From Rhodococcus erythropolis NBRC 15567 (GTDB lineage: Bacteria > Actinomycetota > Actinomycetes > Mycobacteriales > Mycobacteriaceae), in contig NZ_BCRM01000003.1 of assembly GCF_001552595.1 (NCBI RefSeq), forward strand, positions 124,001 to 188,000: a stretch of DNA of 64,000 bases, given 5' to 3'. The notes under the pieces were generated by a model. The model saw nothing but the letters and a program-made list of their open reading frames with translations. It was not told the origin of the DNA and did not search any database. This document shows, in pieces, positions 34,448 through 42,064 of the stretch. How positions within the stretch are numbered: the first letter of the stretch is position 1; every line of letters begins with the position of its first letter. Position numbers and translations under genes: made by a program.

Positions 34448-35458
34448 ATGCTGACCACCACACCTACCGTGCTGGACGAACGCGCCTGGCAAGAGCTAGT
34501 CGACGCACTGACCCGTCGCCAATTCGGCATCGGAGCCGGGATGGCAGCAGTAGCAACAATTCTGTCGTCCTGCAGTTCCAGTGACGGTTCGGGTACATCT
34601 GACGACACTCAAATGCGCACCGTCACCACACCGTTGGGAACTTACGACATACCGACCAACCCCAAGCGGGTCTTGGCCGTCGACGCACGCACCGACCTCG
34701 AGCTCGCTATTGCCCTGGAGCTACAGGTCTTCGGATACAACATCTCGCCCGCCACCGAGTGGGTTCCCGTCGACAGCTCGGCCGAATACCTCAGCGACAA
34801 GCCCAATCTGGAGCAGATCCTCGGACTCGCACCCGATCTCATCATCTGCGTCAACGCCGACAACGAGTACTGGCCCGCTGCAAAACTCCAAGCCATCGCT
34901 CCTGTCCTGACAACCGAATCAAAGCAGACGTGGCGAGAAAATCTCACGCGACTCTCCGATTGGTTGGGCCGAACACCCACCATGGATCGCCTGATCACCG
35001 ACTATGACGCTCTGATCACCGACATCCGCTCTCGACACGCTTCGGCGATCGCGGGAAAGACCGTCGCGAGTTTGTCCTACAGTCCGGACAAGGCCACGAT
35101 CTACATCGACAGCCTGCCTGTGTCGGAGGAAACCGGTAAGAAGAATCGCCAACCCACCGACATGACGCTCGCTGACATCGGTGGAAGAACATTGAACACA
35201 ACCGGTTTCGACAATCAGGGGCGGCTGAGCATCGAGGAGATGGATCGCCTTCGCGATTGCGACGCGTTCATGGTTTCCGTCACCGACAGCAGCGACACCA
35301 CCTTCGATCAGCTCTCGGACAACAAGTTGTGGCAACGACTTCCGGCTGTGCAGGCCGGGAACGTCACCGTTCTGCGCGGCAGTACGTACTACGGATCCAT
35401 CTACACCACCATGTACGTAGCCAAGGGCTGGGACGATCTCTATTCGACGCTCGACTGA
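34448..35458 (+). CDS. Iron-siderophore ABC transporter substrate-binding lipoprotein (FecB/FhuD-like)
   Basis: A 336-residue class III periplasmic-binding lipoprotein. The N-terminal signal has a Tat-like RRQF (23-26) and lipobox LSSC with acylated Cys42. The binding domain shows NPKRVLAVDARTDLELAIAL, LEQILGLAPDLIICVNADNE and IGGRTLN, typical of siderophore binders. The permease and ATPase are not adjacent, and no IdeR/DtxR box was recognised in the 81 bp upstream. The long cytosolic segment before the twin arginines is unusual. Exported and membrane-anchored. Ends 16 bp before a hairpin shared with the convergent TetR gene. Confidence 0.82.
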   Translation: MLTTTPTVLDERAWQELVDALTRRQFGIGAGMAAVATILSSCSSSDGSGTSDDTQMRTVTTPLGTYDIPTNPKRVLAVDARTDLELAIALELQVFGYNISPATEWVPVDSSAEYLSDKPNLEQILGLAPDLIICVNADNEYWPAAKLQAIAPVLTTESKQTWRENLTRLSDWLGRTPTMDRLITDYDALITDIRSRHASAIAGKTVASLSYSPDKATIYIDSLPVSEETGKKNRQPTDMTLADIGGRTLNTTGFDNQGRLSIEEMDRLRDCDAFMVSVTDSSDTTFDQLSDNKLWQRLPAVQAGNVTVLRGSTYYGSIYTTMYVAKGWDDLYSTLD

Positions 35459-35473
35459 TCAGACTTGTCCGTG

Positions 35474-35507
35474 GAAATGCCGGCCGCTCCCACGCGGTCG
35501 GCATTTC
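35474..35507. terminator. Bidirectional hairpin between siderophore-binding and TetR genes
   Basis: GAAATGCCGGCCGC at 35474-35487 pairs with 35494-35507 (13 Watson-Crick pairs plus one G-T), loop TCCCAC. It serves the two convergent genes. Confidence 0.75.
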
Positions 35508-36099
35508 ACGTTTCGAGGTCGATGCCCAACGCTCCGGAGAGGGTCCGCAGACAAATCACTCTCAACTCTTCCTGCGGTATGGAAGGTTGATCGAGCCAGT
35601 CGAGGCAGACAGCCCGGACGAATGCGATCCATCCCCGAACTGCGACGGCAGCGATCTGTCTTCTTTCGCCCTCGAATTCCAGTGCGTCGAGGATTCGAAT
35701 CTGCTGCTGTTCGAGTTCCCGTTCGACGATCGCTCGGATACCGGCCTCGGCGGAGAGCGTCCCCACGTTGATGGCGCGTACTCCCCTGCTGTGCGACTTC
35801 ACGTACGCGAAGTAGGCGTCCAACCCGGCTGCCACCTGTTCGCGCACCGGTAGCGTCGCGTCCGGTGCGGTCACCTCGAGCAGGTGCTGCGATTCGCGCT
35901 CGACGATTGCGGCGAAGAAGTCTCGCTTGGTCGGGAAGTAGTGGTACATCAACCCGCGCGAGACGCCCGCAATCTCGGCGACCTCTTCGATCCAGACGTC
36001 CTCGTACGAACGATCGGCAAAAAGTTGCGCGCCGATGTCGAGCAACTGCGTGCGCCGCTGCTCTCGGTCCAGGCGTTTTCGTGGTGCGACCATAGACAA
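35506..36099 (-). CDS. TetR-family regulator divergent from CYP102-like P450
   Basis: A 197-residue TetR protein. HTH near residues 15-60: RTQLLDIGAQLFADRSYEDV, GVSRGLMYHYFPTKRDFF. The C-terminal region is a helical effector domain (VVERELEQQQIRILDALEFE type). The 89-bp gap to the divergent P450 gene holds two direct copies of GACACCRATTCAGTAAG (36115 and 36149), its likely operators. By position it is inferred to repress the P450 and itself in response to an unknown lipid-like ligand. Confidence 0.85.
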   Translation of the reverse strand: MSMVAPRKRLDREQRRTQLLDIGAQLFADRSYEDVWIEEVAEIAGVSRGLMYHYFPTKRDFFAAIVERESQHLLEVTAPDATLPVREQVAAGLDAYFAYVKSHSRGVRAINVGTLSAEAGIRAIVERELEQQQIRILDALEFEGERRQIAAVAVRGWIAFVRAVCLDWLDQPSIPQEELRVICLRTLSGALGIDLET

Positions 36100-36114
36100 G
36101 TCAGATTACTACTT

Positions 36115-36132
36115 GACACCGATTCAGTAAGG
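36115..36132 (+). promoter_or_regulatory. Direct-repeat operator copy 1 (TetR/P450)
   Basis: GACACCGATTCAGTAAGG. It shares 16 of 17 bases with the copy at 36149-36165, 34 bp downstream on the same strand. It overlaps a TTGACA at 36114-36119 that could be the P450 -35 box. Confidence 0.65.
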
Positions 36133-36148
36133 CGTACTTTGCGTACTA

Positions 36149-36165
36149 GACACCAATTCAGTAAG
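36149..36165 (+). promoter_or_regulatory. Direct-repeat operator copy 2 (TetR/P450)
   Basis: GACACCAATTCAGTAAG, the second copy, ending 23 bp before the P450 ATG. The 34-bp spacing (about three helical turns) would place two TetR dimers on the same DNA face. Confidence 0.65.
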
Positions 36166-36188
36166 CGATCTCACCCGGGGGACACACC

Positions 36189-37589
36189 ATGAGCGTCGAC
36201 ACCACTCCAGAGGCGACGACCGATGCTCGGATTCCGCATCCGGCATGGCGCCTGCCAGTCCTCGGGGACGTCCTCGGGATCAATATCCGTACGCCGCTGC
36301 AGAACTCCGTGAGCATCGGGCGCGAACTCGGCCCGATCTTCGAGAGAAATGTCCTGGGAAATCGCTTCGTCTTCGCCTCGGGCGCGGACATGGTGGCAGA
36401 ACTGTCCGACGAGTCCCGGTTCGCGAAGCACCTTGCGCCTGGAGTCAAAGCACTCCGCGGAATCGGCGGCGACGGACTGTTCACTGCGTACAACCACGAA
36501 CCCAACTGGGGCAAGGCGCACAATCTCCTGGCCCCGGCGTTCAGCCAGACTGCGATGCGCTCGTACCACCGCACCATGCTCGACGTGGCCGGCGAGCTGG
36601 TCGATCATTGGGACAGTCGTGACAGCGACTCCCCCGTCGACATCTCCGCAGACATGACCAAGCTGACGTTGGAGACCATCGGACGCACTGGATTCAGCTA
36701 CTCGTTCGACTCTTTCGAACGTGAAGAGCAGCACCCGTTCGTCAAGGCGATGGTCGGCGCTCTCTCCCATTCACAACGCACGACGTTCTTGAAGTCGACG
36801 GCCCTGGGGCGAGTCCTCGCACGTCGGGCCGATCAACGTGACGAGGTCCGCAAGGCGTACATGGCCGAGGTTGTGGACGAGGTGATCCGTGCCCGGCGGA
36901 CAAGTACCGAACCGGGGCCCGAAGATCTTCTCGAACTGATGCTACGGGCGGCACGCGAAAACGATCCCAACCGTATCGACGAACTGAACATCCGCCATCA
37001 GGTCGTGACCTTCCTCGTCGCGGGACACGAAACCACCTCCGGCGCATTGTCGTTCGCGCTGTACTACCTGTCACGATACCCTGACGTGCTGGCCAAGGCG
37101 CAAGCCGAGGTCGACAAGGTCTGGGAGGGCGAAGAGCCCGCCTTCGAGAAGATCGCGAAACTTCGATACGTACGACGCGTCCTCGACGAATCGCTGCGTC
37201 TGTGGCCGACCGCTCCCGCCTACGGCCGTGCGGCGCTCGAAGACACCACGCTCGTCGGCAAGTATCCGATGAAAAAGGGCGATTGGATGCTCGTGCTCAT
37301 CCCGTCACTTCATCGCGATCCCGTGTGGGGCAACGATCCCGAGGCTTTTGATCCGGATCGCTTCCTACCTGCCAACATCAAGGCCAGGCCGGCGCACGTG
37401 TACAAGCCATTCGGAACAGGTGAACGCGCCTGCATCGGAAGACAATTCGCCATTCACGAAGCGGTCCTCGTGTTGGGCACCATCTTGCAGAAGTATACGA
37501 TCGAAGCCGATCCGGACTACGAGTTGAAGGTGGCCGAACGGCTCACCCTGATGCCCGAAGGCTTCAACTTGACGGTCCGCCGACGCTGA
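36189..37589 (+). CDS. Stand-alone CYP102-like cytochrome P450
   Basis: A 466-residue P450 of the CYP102 (P450 BM3 heme-domain) type: I-helix AGHETT 278-283, ExxR at 334-337 (ESLR), heme loop FGTGERACIG 408-417 with Cys415, followed by RQFAIHEAVLVLGTILQKY, a CYP102 signature. BM3 relatives hydroxylate fatty acids and carry a fused FMN/FAD reductase; this protein ends right after the heme domain (VRRR then stop), so it needs a separate redox partner. The ribosome site is weak. The divergent TetR gene and paired operators suggest inducible expression. Substrate inferred as fatty acid or similar lipid. Confidence 0.85.
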   Translation: MSVDTTPEATTDARIPHPAWRLPVLGDVLGINIRTPLQNSVSIGRELGPIFERNVLGNRFVFASGADMVAELSDESRFAKHLAPGVKALRGIGGDGLFTAYNHEPNWGKAHNLLAPAFSQTAMRSYHRTMLDVAGELVDHWDSRDSDSPVDISADMTKLTLETIGRTGFSYSFDSFEREEQHPFVKAMVGALSHSQRTTFLKSTALGRVLARRADQRDEVRKAYMAEVVDEVIRARRTSTEPGPEDLLELMLRAARENDPNRIDELNIRHQVVTFLVAGHETTSGALSFALYYLSRYPDVLAKAQAEVDKVWEGEEPAFEKIAKLRYVRRVLDESLRLWPTAPAYGRAALEDTTLVGKYPMKKGDWMLVLIPSLHRDPVWGNDPEAFDPDRFLPANIKARPAHVYKPFGTGERACIGRQFAIHEAVLVLGTILQKYTIEADPDYELKVAERLTLMPEGFNLTVRRR

Positions 37590-37687
37590 GCTCGGCAAAC
37601 GGCGTCGAGTAAGTCGGGTTGAACAGTCCCGAATGCGGTAATCCCTGAGGTGGCAGCAGCGAGCACCGGCGCACCCTGGGAGTTCAC

Positions 37688-38005
37688 ATGACAAAGAGGC
37701 CTGCAGTTGGAATCGTCTTGCTCTCGGCGGCATTGGCCACGGGAGCTTGCTCGGCAAGCGTCGGGACGCCGCAAGTGGACAAGTCCGAAGTCGCAAGTCA
37801 GATCTCCACTCAACTCGCCGAGAAGATCGGCGAGCCACCTGACGACGTGACGTGTCCGGAGAACCTCGACGCAGAAGTCGGCGCATCGATCACGTGCATC
37901 CTGACCGAGCAGGGCACCGAATACGACGTCACAGCTACCGTGACCAGCGTTGACGGTGAAAGTGCGAACTTCGACATCAAGGTTGCGGATGTGCCGAACA
38001 ACTAA
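37688..38005 (+). CDS. DUF4333 lipoprotein
   Basis: A 105-residue secreted lipoprotein. Signal peptide with lipobox ATGAC, acylated Cys21. The mature domain is DUF4333-like: VDKSEVASQISTQLAEKIGE, DVTCPENLDAEVGASITCIL (two cysteines likely disulfide-bonded) and TVTSVDGESANFDIKVA. The function of the family is unknown. ATG 37688 lies 98 bp after the P450. It is convergent with fadA6 across a long hairpin. Confidence 0.8.
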   Translation: MTKRPAVGIVLLSAALATGACSASVGTPQVDKSEVASQISTQLAEKIGEPPDDVTCPENLDAEVGASITCILTEQGTEYDVTATVTSVDGESANFDIKVADVPNN

Positions 38006-38007
38006 CT

Positions 38008-38053
38008 GCTGTGCGCCTTTATTAACCGTCGGCGGTTAATAAAGGCGCACAGC
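38008..38053. terminator. 21-bp perfect hairpin between DUF4333 and fadA6
   Basis: Left arm 38008-38028 (starting GCTGTGCGCCTTTATTAACC) pairs perfectly with 38033-38053 around a TCGG loop. The arms are almost identical to those at 48561-48610. It serves the two convergent genes. Confidence 0.88.
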
Positions 38054-38059
38054 AAGGCG

Positions 38060-39208
38060 TCAGAGCCGCTCGATAATCGTCGCGTTTGCGGTGCCGCCAC
38101 CTTCACAGATGGTCAGCAGGCCGTAACGACCGCCGGTGCGCTCGAGTTCGTTGAGCAGGGTCGCCATCAGCTTGGTGCCAGTCGCGCCGAGCGGGTGACC
38201 GAGTGCGATCGCGCCGCCGTTGACGTTGACCTTGGCCGGATCTGCGCCGATCTCCTTGATCCAGGCCAGGACGACCGGGGCAAAAGCTTCGTTGATCTCG
38301 ACGATGTCGATGTCCTCGATGCTCAGACCGGCCTTCGCGAGAGCATGCTTCGTGGCCGGGATCGGCGCACTGAGCATGAAGATCGGGTCGTCGCCGCGAG
38401 CGCTGAGGTGATGAATCCGGGCGCGGGGCTTGAGGTTGTACTTCTCCACCGCTTCCGCCGACGCCAGCAGCAGCGCACTCGCACCGTCGGAGATCTGGCT
38501 GGCCACCGCTGCGGTCATGCGGCCGTCTTCGACGAGAACCTTGAGCGTCGCCATCTTTTCGAGGCTGGTCTCGCGGGGTCCTTCGTCGACGGTCGCGTCA
38601 CCCATGGCGACGATCTCGTTGTCGAAGCGACCCGCGGCGATTGCAGCCTTGGCGCGCTCATGGCTCTGCAGGGCCCACTTCTCGAGCTCTTCGCGGCTGA
38701 TGTCCCACTTCTCGGCGATCATTTCGGCGCCCTTGAACTGCGACACTTCCTGGTCACCGTAACGCTCGGTCCAACCGACCGAACCCGAAGTCGGCGTGTC
38801 GAATCCGTACTGCTGACCGACGATCATCGCTGCCGAGATCGGAATCTGGCTCATGTTCTGAACGCCGCCGGCAACGATCAGATCCGCGGTGCCCGACAGG
38901 ATGGCCTGAGCGCCGAAGTGCACTGCCTGCTGGCTCGAACCACACTGACGGTCGACCGTCACACCGGGAACGTGCTCCGGGAATCCCGCTGCGAGCCAGG
39001 ACATACGGGCGATGTTGCCGGCCTGGCCGCCGATGGCGTCGACGCAACCGAAGATCACGTCGTCGACGTCACTGGGGTCGATACCGGTGCGCTCGACCAG
39101 TGCCTTGACGACGTGCGCACCGAGATCGATGGGGTGCACGCCGGACAGCGCGCCACCCCTCTTGCCGATCGGTGTGCGAATGGCGTCGACGATGTAAACC
39201 TCGGACAT
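38060..39208 (-). CDS. fadA6: Thiolase FadA6 (ring C/D pathway)
   Basis: A 382-residue complete thiolase: nucleophile Cys89 in DRQCGSSQQ, His338 in GAIALGHPLG, Cys368 in TICEGGG. It resembles FadA6 (Rv3556c) of the KstR2 regulon, which carries out a thiolysis in degradation of the HIP-derived acyl-CoAs. ATG 39208 has GGAGC 5 nt upstream. It lies 11 bp after kstR2 on the same strand, the same order as Rv3557c-Rv3556c. It ends at the 38008-38053 hairpin. Confidence 0.9.
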   Translation of the reverse strand: MSEVYIVDAIRTPIGKRGGALSGVHPIDLGAHVVKALVERTGIDPSDVDDVIFGCVDAIGGQAGNIARMSWLAAGFPEHVPGVTVDRQCGSSQQAVHFGAQAILSGTADLIVAGGVQNMSQIPISAAMIVGQQYGFDTPTSGSVGWTERYGDQEVSQFKGAEMIAEKWDISREELEKWALQSHERAKAAIAAGRFDNEIVAMGDATVDEGPRETSLEKMATLKVLVEDGRMTAAVASQISDGASALLLASAEAVEKYNLKPRARIHHLSARGDDPIFMLSAPIPATKHALAKAGLSIEDIDIVEINEAFAPVVLAWIKEIGADPAKVNVNGGAIALGHPLGATGTKLMATLLNELERTGGRYGLLTICEGGGTANATIIERL

Positions 39209-39219
39209 AGCGTTAGCTC

Positions 39220-39891
39220 CTAGTTTCGTTGTGCAGCAATAGTTCTTGAAGTTGAGTCAGCAATAGCGTCTGAAGTTGTAGCCGGATCGGAGAGCCCGTC
39301 GAGCACGATCGCGAGATATTGAGCCGCGACGGCGTGAGCCGACAGGGATCCACCCGGGCGGTACCAGCGAACCGCGACCCACACGGTGTCTCGCATGAAT
39401 CGGAAGACCAACTCGACGTCGATGTCGGAACGGAAGGTCCCGTCCGCGACGCCGGCTTCGAGGACGCCGACCCACAGGTCCCGGAATTCGGTGTTGCGCT
39501 CGGCCAGGTAAGCGAAGCGCTCGTTCCCGACGAGGTGCTTGACCTCGTCCTGGTAGATCGCCACAGCCGAATGTGAGGCGTCGATGGCCTCGTAGGAGGT
39601 CACCACCAGCGCTTCGAGCGTCGCGCGACTGTCCAACCCCGCCGCGACGATCTCGCGGTATTTTCCGAAGAGTTCGTCGAGGAACTGGTGCAGGATCTCG
39701 TCGACCATCGACTCTTTGGAATCGAAATGGTGATACAAGCTGCCGGACAGTATCCCGGCGGCGTCGGCGATGTCGCGGACGGTCGTCGCGCGCACTCCGC
39801 GATCGGCGAACAGCCCCGCCGCGATCTCGAGCAGCTCGTCGCGGCGCCCGGACTTGCCGTTTGATTCGTCGGAATTTCGAGGTGGCGTCAT
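39220..39891 (-). CDS. kstR2: TetR-family repressor KstR2
   Basis: A 223-residue TetR protein closely resembling KstR2 (Rv3557c). HTH ATTVRDIADAAGILSGSLYH (about 35-54) followed by HFDSKESMVDEIL; the C-terminal RFMRDTVWVAVRWYRPGG segment is characteristic. KstR2 represses the HIP/ring C-D genes and is released by HIP-CoA, the FadD3 product. It lies upstream of fadA6 and downstream of the ipdF-like gene, separated from the latter by a hairpin; no CAAG-N2-CTTG site was found directly before it. The first residues (TPPRNSDESNGKSGRR) form a flexible basic arm. Confidence 0.92.
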   Translation of the reverse strand: MTPPRNSDESNGKSGRRDELLEIAAGLFADRGVRATTVRDIADAAGILSGSLYHHFDSKESMVDEILHQFLDELFGKYREIVAAGLDSRATLEALVVTSYEAIDASHSAVAIYQDEVKHLVGNERFAYLAERNTEFRDLWVGVLEAGVADGTFRSDIDVELVFRFMRDTVWVAVRWYRPGGSLSAHAVAAQYLAIVLDGLSDPATTSDAIADSTSRTIAAQRN

Positions 39892-39920
39892 GTATTCAAT
39901 CCTATCCAGGGCCTTCCCCT

Positions 39921-39960
39921 GTGCGCGGTCAGCGAGTCCGGGGACTCCTTAACCGCGCAC
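39921..39960 (-). terminator. Nested hairpin between ipdF-like gene and kstR2
   Basis: Outer stem GTGCGCGGT (39921-39929) with ACCGCGCAC (39952-39960) and inner stem GAGTCC-GG-GGACTC (39934-39947). It may attenuate readthrough from the ipdF-like gene into kstR2. Sequence-related to the 10041-10080 hairpin. Confidence 0.7.
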
Positions 39961-39967
39961 GGGGACG

Positions 39968-40780
39968 CTAGGCCCTCTGCGAAGAAACGGAGACGATCTC
40001 GCCGGTCATGTAGGTGGAGTAATCGCTGGCGAGCATCGCGATGACCGTTGCGATCTCCCAGACCTCCGCGGCGCGGCCGTAGGCCTCACCGGAAGCCAAC
40101 TGGTCGAGCAGTTCCTCACTGGTGACCTTCGCCAAAAACGCATGTCGCGCAATGGAGGGCGAGACCGCATTGATACGGACTCCGTACTCCGCGGCTTCGA
40201 TAGCGCTGCACCGAGTCAGTGCCATGACGCCCGCCTTGGCTGCGGCGTAGTGAGCCTGGGAATGCTGCGCCCGCCAACCGAGAACGGACGCGTTGTTCAC
40301 CAGAACACCGCCGTGCGGAACGCTCTTGAAGTACCGCAGCGCGGCACGCGTCGAACGGAAGGTGCTGTTGAGGGTGATGTCGAGAACGCGATCCCACTGA
40401 TCGTCCGTCATGTCGACGACGGGTGTCTCGCCGCCCAGGCCCGCGTTGTTGACGACGATGTCGATGCGTCCCAACTTCTCGGCCGCGCCGACGAACAACG
40501 CGTCGACCTGCTCGGTGCTGGAGACGTCGCAGATGATGGACTCGACCTGCTGGCCGGGAAACTCGGCCTTCAGCTTCTCCACCGTCTCGCCGAGCCGACG
40601 CTCGTGGAAGTCGGAGACGAGAACGTCGCCGCCCTCGAGAAGCACCCGGCGCGCGGTAGAGAAGCCGATGCCGGTTCCGGCTGCGGCGGTGATGATCGCC
40701 TTCTTGCCCGCGAGCAGTCCGTGGCCCGGGGTTTCCTCGGGCGCAACGGAAAGCGGGGACGCGGCTTTGGTGTCAGACAT
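39968..40780 (-). CDS. ipdF: Short-chain dehydrogenase IpdF-like
   Basis: A 270-residue classical SDR: GTGIG in ITAAAGTGIGFSTARR (about 31-46; the first Gly of TGxxxGxG is replaced, TAAAGTGIG), NNAG near 110, catalytic Ser/Tyr/Lys in NNASVLGWRAQHSQAHYAAA followed by KAG. It matches Rv3559c (IpdF), which oxidises a hydroxyacyl-CoA intermediate of the HIP pathway. ATG 40780 shares one base with the fadE30 stop (TAATG), so it is translationally coupled. The longer frame to 40957 is rejected. Controlled from the KstR2 site at 42026. Confidence 0.85.
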   Translation of the reverse strand: MSDTKAASPLSVAPEETPGHGLLAGKKAIITAAAGTGIGFSTARRVLLEGGDVLVSDFHERRLGETVEKLKAEFPGQQVESIICDVSSTEQVDALFVGAAEKLGRIDIVVNNAGLGGETPVVDMTDDQWDRVLDITLNSTFRSTRAALRYFKSVPHGGVLVNNASVLGWRAQHSQAHYAAAKAGVMALTRCSAIEAAEYGVRINAVSPSIARHAFLAKVTSEELLDQLASGEAYGRAAEVWEIATVIAMLASDYSTYMTGEIVSVSSQRA

Positions 40781-41976
40781 TAACGAGCCTCTCGGGGAAG
40801 ACCGAGCACGCGCTCGGAAATGATGTTGCGCTGAATTTCGTTGGAGCCGCCGTAAATCGTGTCGGCGCGGGTGAAGAGGAAGAGGCGCTGCCACTCGTCG
40901 AGTTCGAGATGCTCGGGGTCGGTGATGTCCGAGGCATTGTCTTCGGAATCCGCCCACGGTGCAACCAACGACGACGCACCCTGCACGTCCATCGCCAGCT
41001 GTCCCAGGTCACGATGCCAGTTGGCCCACAACAGTTTTGCGACGGACGCTTCGCCGCCACCGGTTCCGGCGTCGACCGCGTCGAGAGTACGCATCGCGTG
41101 GGCGCGCATCACGCGCAGTCCGACCCAGGCGCGAGCGATCTTTTCGCGAATGTGCGGATCCTGGTCACTGCCATTGGCCTTCGCCAGGTCGACGACGCCC
41201 TGGAGCTCGCGAGCGAATCCGATCTGCTGTCCGAGCGTCGATACCCCGCGCTCGAAGGTGAGCAGCCCCATCGCGATCTTCCAGCCCTCGCCAGGTTCCC
41301 CGACCACCAGATCGGCGTCGGTGACGGCGTCGTCGAAGAAGACCTCGTTGAACTCCGACGTACCGGTGAGCTGCTGGATGGGCCGAACTGTCACACCAGG
41401 CTGATCCAACGGGACCAGCAGGAAGCTCAAGCCCTGATGACGCTTGGAGCCCACCTCGGTGCGGCAGACCACGAAGCACCACTGCGCGACGTGAGCCAGT
41501 GAGGTCCACACCTTCTGGCCGTTGATGATCCACTTGCCGCCTTCGAGGCGTGCGGTGGTGGAGACGTTCGCGAGGTCTGAACCGGCGCCAGGCTCGGAGT
41601 AGCCCTGCGACCACAGTTCGCTGACCGTGTTGATGCCAGGAAGGAATCGGCGTTTCTGCTCGTCGGTTCCGTACGCGATCAGCGTCGGGCCGAGCAGCTC
41701 TTCACCGATGTGGCTGACGCGAGCGGGCGCACCGGCCTTCGCGTACTCCTGATGGAAGATGACCTGCTGAGAGATGCTTGCTCCCCGCCCGCCGAACTCC
41801 TTCGGCCACCCGAGGCACGTCCATCCTGCGGCTGCGAGGTGCTTGTCCCACTCGAGTCGTTGCTCGAAGAACTCGTGCTCACTGCCGGGGCCGCCCTTAC
41901 CCTTGAGCTGGGCAAATTTGCCCGTCAAGTTCTCGGCCAACCACTGCGCGACCGTGGCCGCAAACTCGTCGTCCGT
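40780..41976 (-). CDS. fadE30: Acyl-CoA dehydrogenase FadE30
   Basis: A 398-residue acyl-CoA dehydrogenase matching FadE30 (Rv3560c): GYSEPGAGSDLANVSTTARL (FAD/substrate loop), WIINGQKVWTS, and the C-terminal FTRADTIYGGSNEIQRNIIS. FadE30 acts on HIP-CoA, the first beta-oxidation step after FadD3. ATG 41976 fits the M. tuberculosis start; GTG 42009, 7 nt after a TATCTT box, would give a leaderless 409-residue form. The frame continuing to 42153 crosses the KstR2 operator and is not credible. Divergent from fadD3. Confidence 0.9.
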   Translation of the reverse strand, partial: TDDEFAATVAQWLAENLTGKFAQLKGKGGPGSEHEFFEQRLEWDKHLAAAGWTCLGWPKEFGGRGASISQQVIFHQEYAKAGAPARVSHIGEELLGPTLIAYGTDEQKRRFLPGINTVSELWSQGYSEPGAGSDLANVSTTARLEGGKWIINGQKVWTSLAHVAQWCFVVCRTEVGSKRHQGLSFLLVPLDQPGVTVRPIQQLTGTSEFNEVFFDDAVTDADLVVGEPGEGWKIAMGLLTFERGVSTLGQQIGFARELQGVVDLAKANGSDQDPHIREKIARAWVGLRVMRAHAMRTLDAVDAGTGGGEASVAKLLWANWHRDLGQLAMDVQGASSLVAPWADSEDNASDITDPEHLELDEWQRLFLFTRADTIYGGSNEIQRNIISERVLGLPREAR

Positions 41977-42025
41977 CATCTGCCCGTCCGGGCTCTCGCT
42001 CTGGTCCACATATGTAAGATAACCT

Positions 42026-42039
42026 ACCAAGCACTTGCT
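42026..42039. promoter_or_regulatory. KstR2 operator between fadE30 and fadD3
   Basis: ACCAAGCACTTGCT matches AnCAAGnnCTTGnT at every specified base. It lies 26 bp before the fadD3 GTG and 17-50 bp before the possible fadE30 starts, so it can control both divergent operons. Confidence 0.88.
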
Positions 42040-42064
42040 AGGTAGCGTGTCAGGTAGGAGTCCA

